Program-made: the position numbers and the translations under genes | From: Ophiosphaerella korrae | Taxonomy: Eukaryota; Ascomycota; Dothideomycetes; Pleosporales; Phaeosphaeriaceae | Assembly: GCA_028456385.1 (NCBI GenBank) | Contig: JALNQF010000066.1 | Coordinates: forward strand, 62,001 to 126,000 | Length of the DNA: 64,000 bases | Reading direction: 5' to 3' | Shown: positions 1 through 10,757 of the stretch, one piece after another | How the letters are laid out: every line of letters begins with the position of its first letter | How positions within the stretch are numbered: position 1 is the stretch's first letter | Notes under the pieces: generated by a model | Told to the model about the DNA's origin: nothing | The model's input: the letters and a program-made list of their open reading frames with translations, nothing else | Database searches by the model: none

Positions 1-1218
1 TCATACCTCGCGTGCGTGTGTGCATTCAGTGGCGTCTCAGGATGAGGCGGGGCAAAACCCCGCCAATCAAAAAGGTAGGTATGAATCCGTCAATTGCGTC
101 GAAAGTAGTTACAATATCCCTGTGATCTAGCCAGTTTCGTATGATAGACAAGTAGTCCTGTCTAAAGCTTGGTTTCTGTTTTTGCTTCTCCAGAACCCGG
201 ATAGTTTCCATGCATTTATAGGCCCGAATATAAAAATTAAAAGCCTCGTGTCTGGCAACCGTACGTAGGGAAATAGCAACTGCAACTTGCGATTGCGAAA
301 ATCTGAATAAGATAATCGCAGATTAGACATTTTGTCGAAATCGGATTATCAGACCGTCAATATTATTAAATGCCTTGAGTGTATCTGCCCACTTCTTATA
401 GAGAGCTCTAGTAAAGAAGCTCATGAACAAGAATGCTAGTCATCTAACCAGTCAAAGCAACACTTTATAGAATCATTCGCGGTGACTGTGAAAGTAAACC
501 CCTTTGCCGATTACGGTCCTCTAATCTAGTCCATAGATCCTTTACTCTCCCTTGCAAAACTTCGGTAGAGAAGTAAACTGAAACATGAACTGAAATGCTT
601 GGGGAATACATGTATTTTGTAGTATTGTGAACTATGCTAATGAACAGATAAATCAATAGTCACTCGCACCGATGATCCAAGAATGGGTCTTTCATATATA
701 GATCGAGGAACACGTAGAAGCAATAAACGTCTCGAGTTACCCCAATCTCGGATTTGCAAATTTCCTACATCCGCAAGTGTGAAGGCATAGTACCATCAAC
801 GTTACATGGCAGACTTGACTTGCTAATTGGAAACATGGATTAGGTGTTCGATTATACTATGATGACGGTTTCCTTAGAACTGAATTCATCAAACCAATCG
901 ACTGGAACATCCATAATTCCAATGCGGGTATAGACGCTGACCAGCAGCCAGACAATAGAACGGTAATGGTATGATGAGGACATAATTTACTCAAGCTGCA
1001 CACAATGTGAAGTATCCTATTTTGTGACGACCCTTGATTGGTAGTGTAGGAGTGTTCAGAGCAATAGGCAGACAAGGCTGAGGCTATCGTATTGTGCCCG
1101 TTCTGGTAAAGCACAGTGAGCACGCCTCAATTTGACCCCCACTCGAGCCGCAAGCCAGCTAACCCCACGCAAGCCTGCACCCGCAACACTGACGTAGCTC
1201 TCAACTTTCTTCGCGTCA
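1..1218. other. Stretch without a recognisable gene
   Basis: Only short open frames with no recognisable domain and no consistent codon bias. A minus-strand frame at 26-211 has a slightly protein-like composition, but no splice partner could be found inside the window, so it could be the last piece of a gene lying to the left or chance. The base composition is AT-richer than the gene that follows. Confidence 0.5.
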
Positions 1219-1961
1219 ATGCCCGAACAACACACAACAATATCCCCACTCACGACCTTCCTAATCGCCGCTACATTTCTCGTCGCTCTCTTCCCCGCCG
1301 CATTCGTCTCCATCGCCTGGTTCCCCTACAATTCGCTCGTATCCTACTACTTCCCCGCGCCGCCCCCGCGCCACAACACGCTCTGCAGCTATCCAAACAT
1401 CTGCGCCCCGCCGCCGACAATGTCTTGGTAAAAGATTACCCCCCCCCAGTTCCAGCTACAGCCCTAACTGGTATCGTCCAGGTTCCAAAAGCCTCTTACA
1501 CTCCCCTCGCGCAGCCGCGGCTCATACCTCATCACCGACCACATCCTCAAAGAGCTGCCCGAGATCAAAAACTACAAGACCGGCTTGCTAAATCTGTTCA
1601 TCCAACATACATCGTGTGCGCTCTCGCTCAACGAGAATTGGGACGAGGATGTGCGCGCCGACATGAGCGATGCGCTGGATCGCATTGTGCCGGAAGACAA
1701 GAAGGGGACGGGCTTGTATCGCCATGATGCCGAGGGGAGCGATGATATGCCTGTACGTATGCGTGGGGGATGTGGTGAAGGAAGGGGCTGACGGCGTGAT
1801 AGGCACATGTTAAATCGGCGTTGGTGGGCGCGAGCGTGACGATTCCGATTACGAATGGGAGGTTGAATACGGGGACGTGGCAGGGCATTTGGTATCTGGA
1901 GTTTAGAGATGTTAAGCATACAAGGAAGGTGGTGGCGACTATTCAGGGAGAGAAGCTGTAA
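1219..1961 (+). CDS. YjbQ/UPF0047 family protein (three exons)
   Basis: Exons 1219-1427, 1482-1752 and 1803-1961; introns are GTAAAA...CAG and GTACGT...TAG. The protein core has the family landmarks: a QKPLTLPSRSRGSYLIT start, the FIQHTSCALSLNEN segment and a C-terminal TGTWQGIWYLEFRD block. Bacterial members show weak thiamine-phosphate synthase activity in vitro; the fungal role is unknown. Start choice is open. The in-frame ATG at 1219 adds about 67 residues containing one hydrophobic segment (TFLIAATFLVALFPAAF), which would act as a membrane anchor. A second ATG at 1420 (context gacaATGtct) begins exactly where compact bacterial homologues begin. The extension has codon usage like real coding sequence, so I list the longer form. 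Family call firm; N-terminus uncertain. Confidence 0.82.
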
Positions 1962-2394
1962 TCCGGTGTTAGGGTAGAGGAAGCTGTTGGATAATCATTG
2001 CCAAATCATTGCCATGTGGGAAATATTTGTCATATTAATGGCTCGATTCAGCAGCAAGACTATTTTGTCTATGCGGGCAGAAATCCCTCACCAACTTCCC
2101 AACTTCAAGTATCCCGGCCGACCATGATGATAAGAAACTCCCACAAAAGCATCTGAAACCATTTTATAATGACCAATAAACCACCAACGCCATGTCTCGA
2201 ATCCTGGGTATCTGTACTTGAACTAGAAAAAAGCAGTGTCGTAAATGTCGTGTCGGGGTACTGTCTAAATGGACCAATGCCAAGTTTGCAATTTGTGTCG
2301 AAGGTGAAAATCTTGTGCATCGAGAGTGAGATTCCATCGTCGATGGTCGAGAATATCAAGTAATCAGGGTTATTGCCGAGGCGAAGTAGAGCGC
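1962..2394. other. Intergenic, convergent gene ends
   Basis: Holds the 3' flanks of the YjbQ-like gene (plus strand) and of the Tyr-rich protein gene (minus strand). Short open frames here overlap and are not gene-like. Confidence 0.5.
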
Positions 2395-3180
2395 TCATTC
2401 GCGATTGAAGACCAAGAAGCCCAACTCGGCATCCATGAGCCAGCGCCCAGGGTGACACTCGTTCTCAATCTGGTAGAAGGACCGCAGGTGCCACTCGCCG
2501 TTTCTCTCGCGGCACCAGAAGGGATCGTCGTCACGCGCATCGGCTGGCTTGATTCTGCGGGCGCTGTAGGCTCCACGCTCGGTTGCTACACGTCTGTTTT
2601 CCATCTGGATGTCCTCGCGAGTGGCCCCGTGATGGCACGCTGGAGCTCGAGGTGACACTCCATGCGCACAGGCATGAGCACAACCACCAGTTGGGTATCC
2701 TGCAGCACCGGCATGGCTGTTGGCAACGCGGTATGTCGTAGTCGTAGTCGTCGCACTGGGTCCAGGCGGATAGACGTAGGCTTGCGTGGTGTATCCATAA
2801 CTTGGCGCGGTGTTGTAGTACGTCCTCTGATATGGGTGATAGAAGTTAGCAAGCGGGTACATGGAACCGTACAGGCCAGGGTTGTAGTAGCCATTGTACG
2901 TAGTGTTGTACGTAGGGCAGTAGTTTGGGGCGTAGTAGTTGGCGTAACCGCCATGGTAGGGCTGATAGGGACGGGCTGCATATACCCCAGGTTGGTAGCC
3001 GACTGCCGCTGCCCCCATGCCAACTCCTACGCCTCCGTAACTATAGCCGAGGCCAGCATTGGGGATGACACCCGCAGGCAGTGCACCGTTAGGTGTCTGG
3101 CCGGCCCAGGTCATGAGACCACGCTGGCCATAGCGGGGCGTGTAGATGTATTGGTGGCGTGGCTTTGGGTAGGCCTCCAT
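2395..3180 (-). CDS. Tyr/Gly/Pro-rich protein of unknown function
   Basis: Single-exon frame of 261 residues from the ATG at 3180. It starts MEAYPKPRHQYIYTPRYG, then has a long Tyr/Gly/Asn/Pro-rich low-complexity stretch (YYAPNYCPTYNTTYNGYYNP-like), a short Cys/His segment (GGCAHACAHGVSP) and a more ordered, charged C-terminal third containing FWCRERNGEW and a closing PGRWLMDAELGFLVFNRE. The ordered tail looks like the conserved part. No signal peptide or membrane segment from this start. I do not recognise the family. The frame remains open upstream to 3357, so an alternative is that an exon from the upstream gene (3434-3772) splices to 3315 and the two form one protein. The upstream in-frame segment looks like untranslated sequence, so I favour two genes. 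Confidence 0.6.
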   Translation of the reverse strand: MEAYPKPRHQYIYTPRYGQRGLMTWAGQTPNGALPAGVIPNAGLGYSYGGVGVGMGAAAVGYQPGVYAARPYQPYHGGYANYYAPNYCPTYNTTYNGYYNPGLYGSMYPLANFYHPYQRTYYNTAPSYGYTTQAYVYPPGPSATTTTTTYRVANSHAGAAGYPTGGCAHACAHGVSPRAPACHHGATREDIQMENRRVATERGAYSARRIKPADARDDDPFWCRERNGEWHLRSFYQIENECHPGRWLMDAELGFLVFNRE

Positions 3181-3310
3181 GGCCGCGACAACAAGCGTGA
3201 TGAATTGGAGTGTGTTGGGGTGCAGAGGGGTTTGGCAAGAGAAGATAGAAAAGTGTTGGCGGGTGGGGCAGCAGTCGAGGCGCAAGGTAAAGTTGCAGCA
3301 AACGGAGCTC

Positions 3311-3772
3311 TCAGACTGATTCGGCAAACTTATCAGGATGACGGTCATACGTCCCAAGCAGCAGGGAAGCAGTGTGTGATTGGCATGGACGTAGTGGAAT
3401 CAGAGAAGAAAAAGAAGGAAAGAGCGCACTCACCATTGCAGACTGATGTGGGATTGATACACGTGCGCCAGGATAAAACCGCCCATGACCAGATGAGACG
3501 CGAGCATGTCCTACAGGACTATATACTGGATAGCTATAGCGTCGAGGCTGGGCTGGATATCTTGCATGCCGATTTTGGTACCTCGTATCGGCATTAATGA
3601 AGCGGTCGCTCGGGGGTCGACCATAGTACCGCGATGGGTAGTACGAGCCTCCCAGACCATTCTTTCGACGCCACGTCATGCCACGGCGAGGTGCAATGTA
3701 TTCCTCTGAAACTTGAGCCCCATCAAGAAAAGAGGTTCGGGTCGTGTACGTGTCTCTGTCGTTGAAGCACAT
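3311..3772 (-). CDS. Small Arg/Tyr-rich protein of unknown function
   Basis: Begins MCFNDRDTYTTRTSFLDG at the ATG ending at 3772. The exon runs to 3434, where a consensus donor (ATG|GTGAGT) follows. Two downstream acceptors fit: one (ATAAG) gives a five-residue tail and a stop at 3311; another (AATCAG at 3316) is in phase with the Tyr-rich gene at 2395-3180. The protein is basic and rich in Arg, Tyr, Pro and Ser (SYYPSRYYGRPPSDRF), with no membrane segment. A GMTW motif near residue 45 echoes a GLMTW motif near residue 25 of the next gene, so the pair could be tandem relatives or one split gene. Function unknown. cDNA would settle the model. Confidence 0.5.
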   Translation of the reverse strand: MCFNDRDTYTTRTSFLDGAQVSEEYIAPRRGMTWRRKNGLGGSYYPSRYYGRPPSDRFINADTRYQNRHARYPAQPRRYSYPVYSPVGHARVSSGHGRFYPGARVSIPHQSAMVSALFPSFSSLIPLRPCQSHTASLLLGTYDRHPDKFAESV

Positions 3773-3935
3773 ATTGCTGATCGCCGTTGTGCGGTGGTCT
3801 AGAAGGAAAGCAGAAAGCAAGCAAACGAGAAAGGATATCTACACGGAGCTAGACGGAGCACCGGTTGTGGAACTGTTCGTACCAAGAAAAGAAACGTTTA
3901 CGTGATTTTCCAAGTAAAGCACATCGTTTGCATGT

Positions 3936-4592
3936 TCAAGGAGCTCTTTCTCCACCCCCTTTTGCTACCGTTCCTCTTGAAAACAACTTCTTAAACCTCC
4001 CAATCAGCGGAACTACCGTCATCCTCACAAACCACGGCGTAGCCCACACACTAAACATGATGCGTGGAACCAGGAGCGCCTTTGTGATCGCATAGGCCGT
4101 CGCAAACTCGACTACAAGTCTAACACCACCCTCACTAATGCTCCACGCCTTATCAACCTTGCGCATTTCTCGAGAACTATTCTGGTCCTGATATTGAATC
4201 TGCTGTACTTCACGCTCGGCTTCTTCTGCTTCGCCACTTCGAATCCAACCTTTGCGCTTGAAGTAGCGACCAAAACGCTCGACGCCACTCAACACAAATG
4301 CTCCCTCAGCAAACCATGAAGGCAGCCAGTGTGTGTAATGGAAGTAGGCTGCGAGACTGAACAACGGAATGACGGCAGTGAGTTCATGTAGGATGAGAAA
4401 AGACGTGATATGCGAGAGTGGTGCATTTGCTAGGGCGCTGGTGTACTTGTGGAGAAATACTGGGAGACGACGATTGAAGCGCTCGATCCGGGTCTGCGAC
4501 GTCTGTGGTGGTTTGGGATGGGTTGCGTATGGCCGTCGCGTAGGCAGGTGCCATGGGCGCACTGCTGCCCTGAAGAGTCTTGGTCGAAACAT
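3936..4592 (-). CDS. Mitochondrial membrane protein, resembles yeast YPL041C/Mrx11 group
   Basis: 218 residues from the ATG at 4592 (the frame stays open a few codons further, but without ATG). The N-terminus MFRPRLFRAAVRPWHLPTRR is Arg-rich and lacks acidic residues, a good mitochondrial presequence. Two hydrophobic blocks follow: SHITSFLILHELTAVIPLFS at about residues 65-85, and a second near residues 160-200 around AYAITKALLVPRIMFSVWAT. Between them lies FAEGAFVLSGVERFGRYFKR and a charged linker. The HELTAVIPLF and ALLVPRI signatures are those I associate with a fungal family whose yeast member is linked to the mitochondrial gene-expression network; this assignment is from memory. Divergently arranged with the gene at 4937, sharing a 344-bp intergenic region. 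Confidence 0.7.
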   Translation of the reverse strand: MFRPRLFRAAVRPWHLPTRRPYATHPKPPQTSQTRIERFNRRLPVFLHKYTSALANAPLSHITSFLILHELTAVIPLFSLAAYFHYTHWLPSWFAEGAFVLSGVERFGRYFKRKGWIRSGEAEEAEREVQQIQYQDQNSSREMRKVDKAWSISEGGVRLVVEFATAYAITKALLVPRIMFSVWATPWFVRMTVVPLIGRFKKLFSRGTVAKGGGERAP

Positions 4593-4936
4593 TTGGATAT
4601 CCAATCTCTTTCTAATCTTCTTACCCTCCAGATCCAGCCAACTCGCGATTTCGTCTCGACGCCGTCGCCATGTGTTTATGTCAACTGCAGGTCAAGGAAC
4701 GTTGTCCTGTCGTCAAAACGTCAATGCGCCGCATTGTACACGCGCGGTTATCGCGTTAGTTCCTCCACACCTTGAACATCACCTATCCCGCCCTGTACGA
4801 CCCATGCTATCTGTCAAAAGGAACACAAGATGGATAAATATACCAGCTTGACATAATGTTTTCATCTACGCGGCTCTCTTCCGTGGATTCCGCATTCTCG
4901 CAATTCCAAGGTCTTTGAAAGCGCTCAAGTTTGACC

Positions 4937-6004
4937 ATGGTCTGGTTCCACGACGACGAACCAGGTTCAACTAAGATAGAGCTCGCCGATTTTACACAAT
5001 TTAATGATCACGCCCCTGAAACAGCTCAAATACAAAATCTGGACCCACTGCCACAATATGGCCCATATGCTTTCATACCCTACCGTCTCAACAATGATCT
5101 AACGAACCCTCCCTCGAGCTCTCTAACCCTGAACAACACATCAACATGGATATACTGCGGCCCACTCCTGAGCCCAGATGGCAGAGACCTCCCACAATCA
5201 TTTCACGCCTGGAGTTCAATCACAATATCTAACCCATCCACTCTTTTCTCCCGCCTGCTCCCCCTCCTCTCCTTCCTGCACACATTCCTCTCCGCCGCCA
5301 ACGCACACGACTACTGGCTCACCATCCGCGCCACAAAGCCAACTCCAGACTGCAACACGCCCCGCTGGTACGTCGATGAGAAATTCTTTTCTCCCGACCC
5401 CGAGTCCTCTTCAACCTCCACCGACTACACAACGCGATCCTGGAAACTGACAACCGCCCTCCTCGGCCCCCAAACACTCTTCCAGAAAAACAACCCATTC
5501 GCCCTATCCATCCTGCGCAAAACACGCATGAACCATCACGCGGCCGAACACCAGTGCACAACCATGCGCTGCCACCCATGCGCCACATATGCAGACGCAA
5601 CCCGCTCATCCCTCGCACGCTCCCTTTCCCCCTATACCACTATCGCCCCCGCGCCTCACGATCTCGCCTTCATCCGCCTCGGCGAGGATGAAGGCGCTGT
5701 GCACTCCGAGCCCAAGTGCGACGTGGAGCGCATCTTCGTGAACATTGTTCCGGGCACGGAGGACGGGCTGCGGGGCTTGCTGGCCAGGTGGGGCTTTGAG
5801 TATCCGCGCGCGTGGTGTTTTGGCGTGCCGGTGGAGTTTGACGAGTTTGAGGAGGAGGGGAAGGGGTGTATGAGTGTGAATGTGGCGGAGGGGTATGAGG
5901 CATGGTTGGGGGAACAGGGTGTGAGTTTGAGTGGGGTGTTCGCGCGGGGAAGGGATGGGGTGGTGGATGGAGAAGTTGAGGGAAGGGAGAGGAAGGAAGC
6001 GTAG
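4937..6004 (+). CDS. DUF1826-like protein, function unknown
   Basis: Single-exon gene of 355 residues. The ATG at 4937 is the first in frame; the open frame extends two codons upstream without ATG. A TATA-like sequence (ataaatata) lies about 100 bases upstream. The middle holds a WYVDEKFF motif, and the C-terminal half has AVHSEPKCDVERIFVNIVPG followed by a Trp-rich LLARWGFEYPRAWCFGVP block. The HSEPK...RIF arrangement resembles the end of DUF1826 proteins, a poorly characterised family possibly related to double-stranded beta-helix oxygenases; the match is weak. A CTTMRCHPCATY segment contains Cys/His residues of unknown use. Convergent with the insulinase gene, only 169 bp between stop codons. 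Confidence 0.7.
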   Translation: MVWFHDDEPGSTKIELADFTQFNDHAPETAQIQNLDPLPQYGPYAFIPYRLNNDLTNPPSSSLTLNNTSTWIYCGPLLSPDGRDLPQSFHAWSSITISNPSTLFSRLLPLLSFLHTFLSAANAHDYWLTIRATKPTPDCNTPRWYVDEKFFSPDPESSSTSTDYTTRSWKLTTALLGPQTLFQKNNPFALSILRKTRMNHHAAEHQCTTMRCHPCATYADATRSSLARSLSPYTTIAPAPHDLAFIRLGEDEGAVHSEPKCDVERIFVNIVPGTEDGLRGLLARWGFEYPRAWCFGVPVEFDEFEEEGKGCMSVNVAEGYEAWLGEQGVSLSGVFARGRDGVVDGEVEGRERKEA

Positions 6005-6173
6005 ATGTATTTGAGAAGGTGATACATCGATATAGAACACACTCGAGCTGTCTGATTCATGCTTGCATGTGCAATCACAAACTGCGAACGCTAATTGTAC
6101 GATCATGTCTATTGATATAGCCTACCTCGAATCCGGATCTCAAGAGTGAGGTGGTTCGACCCACATAATCGCC

Positions 6174-9100
6174 TCATAGTTTCTCTGCAACCTCGACAAA
6201 CTCCTCCAAATTCCTCACTGGTCGCACTCCGGCGCTGACCTGCATACCTGCCTTGAATGCATGCATATCCTTGATGAGCGCGGGATGCGATGCATCTGTC
6301 ACACTCTCTATATCCGCTGTTTTATTGAGCACCTCGGGCTCGGCTGGCAGTCCTGAATCTGCAACACCCAGCGCCGCCTTCGTCTCATCAAGTACCTTTT
6401 CCACGACGCCAGATTTGAGTTTGAGGACGCCGCTGAGGTAGGTAGACACAGCGTTGGGGATGGCCTCAACAGATGAAGCATCGTTTATGGAAGACTGCAG
6501 CTCTTCTAGTTTAGCTTCGATCTTGTGCTCGGCTAGAATGACCTTTAGCGCATCGATAGATGAAGCCTTTGTTTGATCAAGGGTGAGTTCTTTGGGCTTG
6601 GATTTCGCTTGCAGGTGTACAGAGAGCTTTGAGCGTTTGGGCGACGAAGGTGAGATGTAGTGTGCGTAAAAGTCTACCATGTCCTTCTTTGTGAGCTTGT
6701 CGAGATGCTCAACGTCCGTGTCAGCTACAAGATTGTTAGCAACGAAATCTTTATAGAAATGTCCTTAGTCTAGATTGCAACTTACATTGCAGGAAATCAT
6801 ATGAATCGCTGTAGATATGATTCCAGAACCTCATGTTTTCTTGCGACAAGTTCTTGAGCTTTGCCAGACGCTTGGTTATCATTGCCCGTTTGTGGCCATC
6901 AAACTCGTCTTCACTCATTTCCTCAAGCGTCTTTTCGAAGGTATTGAGGAAGTTCTCAATACGACCCTCCAGGTATCTGCAGTCTTTCTCACTTTGAATC
7001 AGGATCCTGTATCCAGCCCAAGTATCTTGCAGACTTTGACCAGAGAAGACGACATAGCCAAGCTGCTCAATAGTGCGAAGTTGGTTGAAACACGGCTCAT
7101 CCGTCATCTGGCTGAGAAGCATCAACTTTGCACGATTGTCATCATCGAAACGACCGCCAGTGTATAGACTGTACTCGATACAATGGTTGACATTCGCAGG
7201 GTCCTTGAGCTCCTTCTCGTAGATGAAATTGCAACCGGATGGCCACATGAGATTCCGTCGGACAGGCACTTGATTTGTGGGCAGCTGCCTTGGCTTCAGA
7301 ATCCGCTCCGCAAGATCTGTGATCTTCAAGGCGTCCTCCTTGTATAAATTACCATGCGCCAGCACCTCAAGTTGACCTTGAGCTAGGATTTGAGGATAAA
7401 ACTCCTGTATATCCTGCGCAGTCACGCCGGCCAGTTCCTTGTATAGATCTTCATTCATCCAGCTCCGCTCATTTTTGAAAGCCCGGGAGTATGTGCCAAC
7501 TTGATGGAAAGGCTGTCCATAATCCCAATTGCGGAGGGATCGCGTCATTCGCTCATGTATAATGTCAAACCGGTCTTGCTTGACTTCTATTTCTCGCGCC
7601 GACGTCAAAACCTTCTCTAGGAGGACGTGTAGCTTGTCATTGTAACCGCTGACGGTGATGGACAGGCCGTTGATGTGATTCGTAAAATCATATACCAGAC
7701 CAGAAATGTCAGCATCGTAGGAGTACTCACCCAGAGCATCGTTCACAAGCTCACGATATAAGGTGCACATGAGTACGACACGCGGTGTGATGCTAGTGAT
7801 GGGCGTGCGCAAATAGATGTGGACGTTCGCCTTTGGTACCCAAAATTGGTCGTCCTTCTTCCACCATATCCGGACTTTCTCGTCATTTCTAATCAGCTTC
7901 GGTTCTTTTGTTGGTTGGTCTACTTCTTTCTTCTCCACATCTAGCCTGCTTGGAATGAATTCGTTCTTGTGAGGGAAGTGGAGCTCCGCGGAACGTTCTT
8001 TACTCTCAAATGCGGTCTTGATCTCGGCAAGGAAGTCTTCGGGTATTTTCTCAACTTTGTGTTCTGTTCCATACCATTTCTCCTTCCTGTCCCATCCGCC
8101 AGGAAAGTCCTGGCTGATAATGGTCATTCTGAAGTTGTCGGGTCGAAGATATGACATGGCTTCACTGATACGGTCTGCGTCAAACTTCCTGATAACTGCT
8201 GGGCCGCTCAGAAGCATTTTGCGATCGTAAGGCTTTTGCATAATGCCAGCCAAGGAGCTCGCAGTTCGGCTAGGCGGGCTCTTCTGCTTGAAACGGAAGT
8301 CCACCTCGCTCATTCGCATTTGCTCATCGACAATCCACTTTTGAGGCTCCTTTTCTCGGACCATACCAATATACTGAAACACGATCTTGGCAACTTCCTT
8401 ATAGTTTTTAAGACCCTCTTCGGTGAGCTTGACACTGATGCTGAACAAGCCTGAGCCAGGGCAAAGAGTAGACCCGCCGGCACCAAGACCGTTCGCCCAC
8501 CCTTTGGTTTTTACATGGGCTAGGATGCTACCTGGGCCTTCGTGACCTATCAAATGACTTAGGTATCTTGAAGGCTGAGATTCATAAAAAGCTTCTTCAT
8601 CGCGATACGTAAATTGTAATTCTAGTGACCTCGACTCCAGAACAGGTTTAGCAAATGTCTGCGTTAGCAGTTCGTTTTCGGTGTAAACTGGCATGTCCCA
8701 GTGTCGCCGGCCTAAATCCTTGTTGGGCACTTTTGCGAAGACTTCCTCTACCCATTCTTCTAGCGTATCTAAAGACTCGCGCCCCAATACAACGAGCTTC
8801 ATCCGATTCGCTGAGTAGTGCGTAGAGTAGAACTTGATAAACTCGTCTCTGATCTTGACGCCACGCGCAATTGGGTCGTCATGCAGTGTCTTCCAGCTGC
8901 CGGTCGAGAAGTGGCAATACGGATGTTCTGGGTTGGCCAAGGCCTTGCCCAGTTGATGCAGTCGCCACTGGTCATTCTGTAGGTTCTTCTTGTTCTCCGA
9001 ATCAACAGCTTTGATTTCACGATCGACAGTATCCTCAAGGAACAGGGGCGCAATGAAGAACTGGCCAAATCGATCGAGCGCTCCCCATAATGGCGAGTCA

Positions 9101-9813
9101 CCCTTCCCCTCGGACGCGGGGAGGTTTACCTGCGATGCATTTGGCGTTACAACCTTGCTGCTAGAGGGCGACGATGACGGATATGATAATTCGAAGTAAT
9201 AGTTGGTGGAAGTAGAGGCAGTGAATGCATTAGAATGGCCGCCATGAGTAGTCAAGAATTTATTGTATGCGTTCTCTTCCCGATATTTTTCTGTTCCCAT
9301 AAAGAGCAGGTGCTCGACTGCGTGCGCGATGCCTGGCATGTCTTCCGCATCGCTGAAGCTTCCCACATTCACGTCTAGCGCGGCGCTAGCCTTGTCCGTG
9401 CCAGCCTCGTGGATGAGAAGGACCTCAAGCTGATTTTGCAGTGTAATGACCCGGTATGACCGGTCATCGAGTTGTGGCCGTTCTAGATCTTCGATACGCG
9501 CTGCAGCGCTCCTGCCCAGCTTTTTCTTCATCCTGTCTACTTGTCCGTGTATCTGTCTTTTGAGTATCGTCGCAAGCCTTGGGCGAGTTGGAAGTGGTAT
9601 GGCCGTTTCAGCCTGGGAGGCAGCAGGCTTATATATGGGGCAAGTTCGCGGGGAGCTAGTGGCGGAACGAACAGAAGCTGAGTACTGTGGCGACGATGCG
9701 GTGGTAAGGCGCACGATTGGCTGGTGAGCAGGTAAAAGATATATGACTGTTTGGCGTGGTGGTACGAGTGACAGAGTCCCCAGATTATATCGCGCGCTGG
9801 CCGAGAATCGCAT
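6174..9813 (-). CDS. STE23: Insulin-degrading enzyme / A-factor-processing metalloprotease (M16)
   Basis: Two exons, 6786-9813 and 6174-6724, joined across a GTAAGT...TAG intron; 1192 residues. The inverted zinc motif is visible as GIAHAVEHLLFMGTEKY (HxxEH), followed by the SNAFTASTSTNYYFELS strand. Downstream are SLCPGSG-type and FNQLRTIEQLGYVVFSG segments typical of the clamshell halves of M16A proteases. These enzymes degrade small peptides inside a closed chamber and, in yeast, act redundantly in a-factor maturation. Compared with Ste23 (about 1030 residues) this protein has an N-terminal extension of roughly 95-120 residues that is Arg/Ser/Thr-rich and acid-poor (MRFSASARYNLGTL...), compatible with a mitochondrial presequence. 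An internal Met before KKKLGRSAAARIEDL would give a cytosolic form. Zinc ligands are intact. Confidence 0.93.
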
Positions 9814-10757
9814 CAATGAGACAGCTAGTGGGGTGGCGCTGTATAGAACAAGTCACCCTCACCCTTCCGTTGTCGCGCCAAACTACAGCCAGTGACAGGC
9901 TCCTCCAATCAAGGGGCATTAATATTCTGTGCCGCAGGGCTTCAAAGGGCGGTGAGACAAGGTTGCGATGCTGCGTGCGGGGAGCAATAATCTACTTCCG
10001 TGTCTGAAGCTGCAGATACACGATGATGCATATTTCAAACTAAATTCCGCCACCCCGGTAGCGAGTCGATGAACGCAAAAGTACCGAATGCCATCGTAAG
10101 GCTGCACTCTGCATATCTGTTTACTTGTGCATGGCTCCGTTGTTCGCTGACGTGGTGTTTGTGGGGCATAGGAGATTCACCAAACTGTCCATCATGGTGC
10201 CAAAACGACGTTACATGTTGGCCCCAACTGAGTAGATGTATACCAATATAAGTACACCAGCTTGTTCACATCTTTAAGGGCATATTGTGGCAAGTGATCT
10301 AAACTCACCAGTCACAAGAGTTTATTCTCTGTAACCATATATTTTGTGCTCTCGCAAACATAAACACGTCTTACAACGAGAAACAAGAATACCTTGACGG
10401 AGCATGAGACGCATTCACGTGGCTGTTTTGAAACGCTGAAGAAACCGCGATAGTCGTCCTATGCAAAGCAGGTTACAAAGGTAACGCATAATACCGAGGA
10501 CGAAAAAGCAGACATGCTGGTCTGCGTCTCTGCTTCTAGAACATTATCTACGACGAGCAAAGCGCAGCGCACAGTTATAACCACGAAGATTCCATGGACA
10601 ACTGCCAGATCGAATAATGGTAGGCAAGAAGTGCGCGCTCATCGGCGAAGGTAGAAAGGAAGCATGGCTGCGTTTTGAGGCAGAAAGTGCTGTTCTTGGG
10701 TATCATTGAAGTACGTAAGTCTGTGATAAGTGGTCAGAAGATGCATGACGCCTTCCC
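9814..10757. other. Intergenic: insulinase promoter and MPP6 3' flank
   Basis: About 940 bp containing the upstream region of the insulinase gene and the trailer of the zinc-knuckle gene. Short open frames of 60-80 codons on both strands show no recognisable domain or codon bias. Confidence 0.5.

Noticed and set aside
1116..1727. 203-codon plus-strand frame over the YjbQ-like gene
   Set aside because: It runs through both splice sites in another frame; only the spliced frame gives the YjbQ core.
2662..3597. 311-codon plus-strand open frame
   Set aside because: Antisense to the Tyr-rich protein gene. Its Arg/Val-rich product is what the reverse of Tyr/Pro/Thr codons gives.
6140..6165. Possible tRNA T-loop (ggttcgaccc)
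   Set aside because: No matching acceptor stem, D-arm or anticodon arm could be paired around it.
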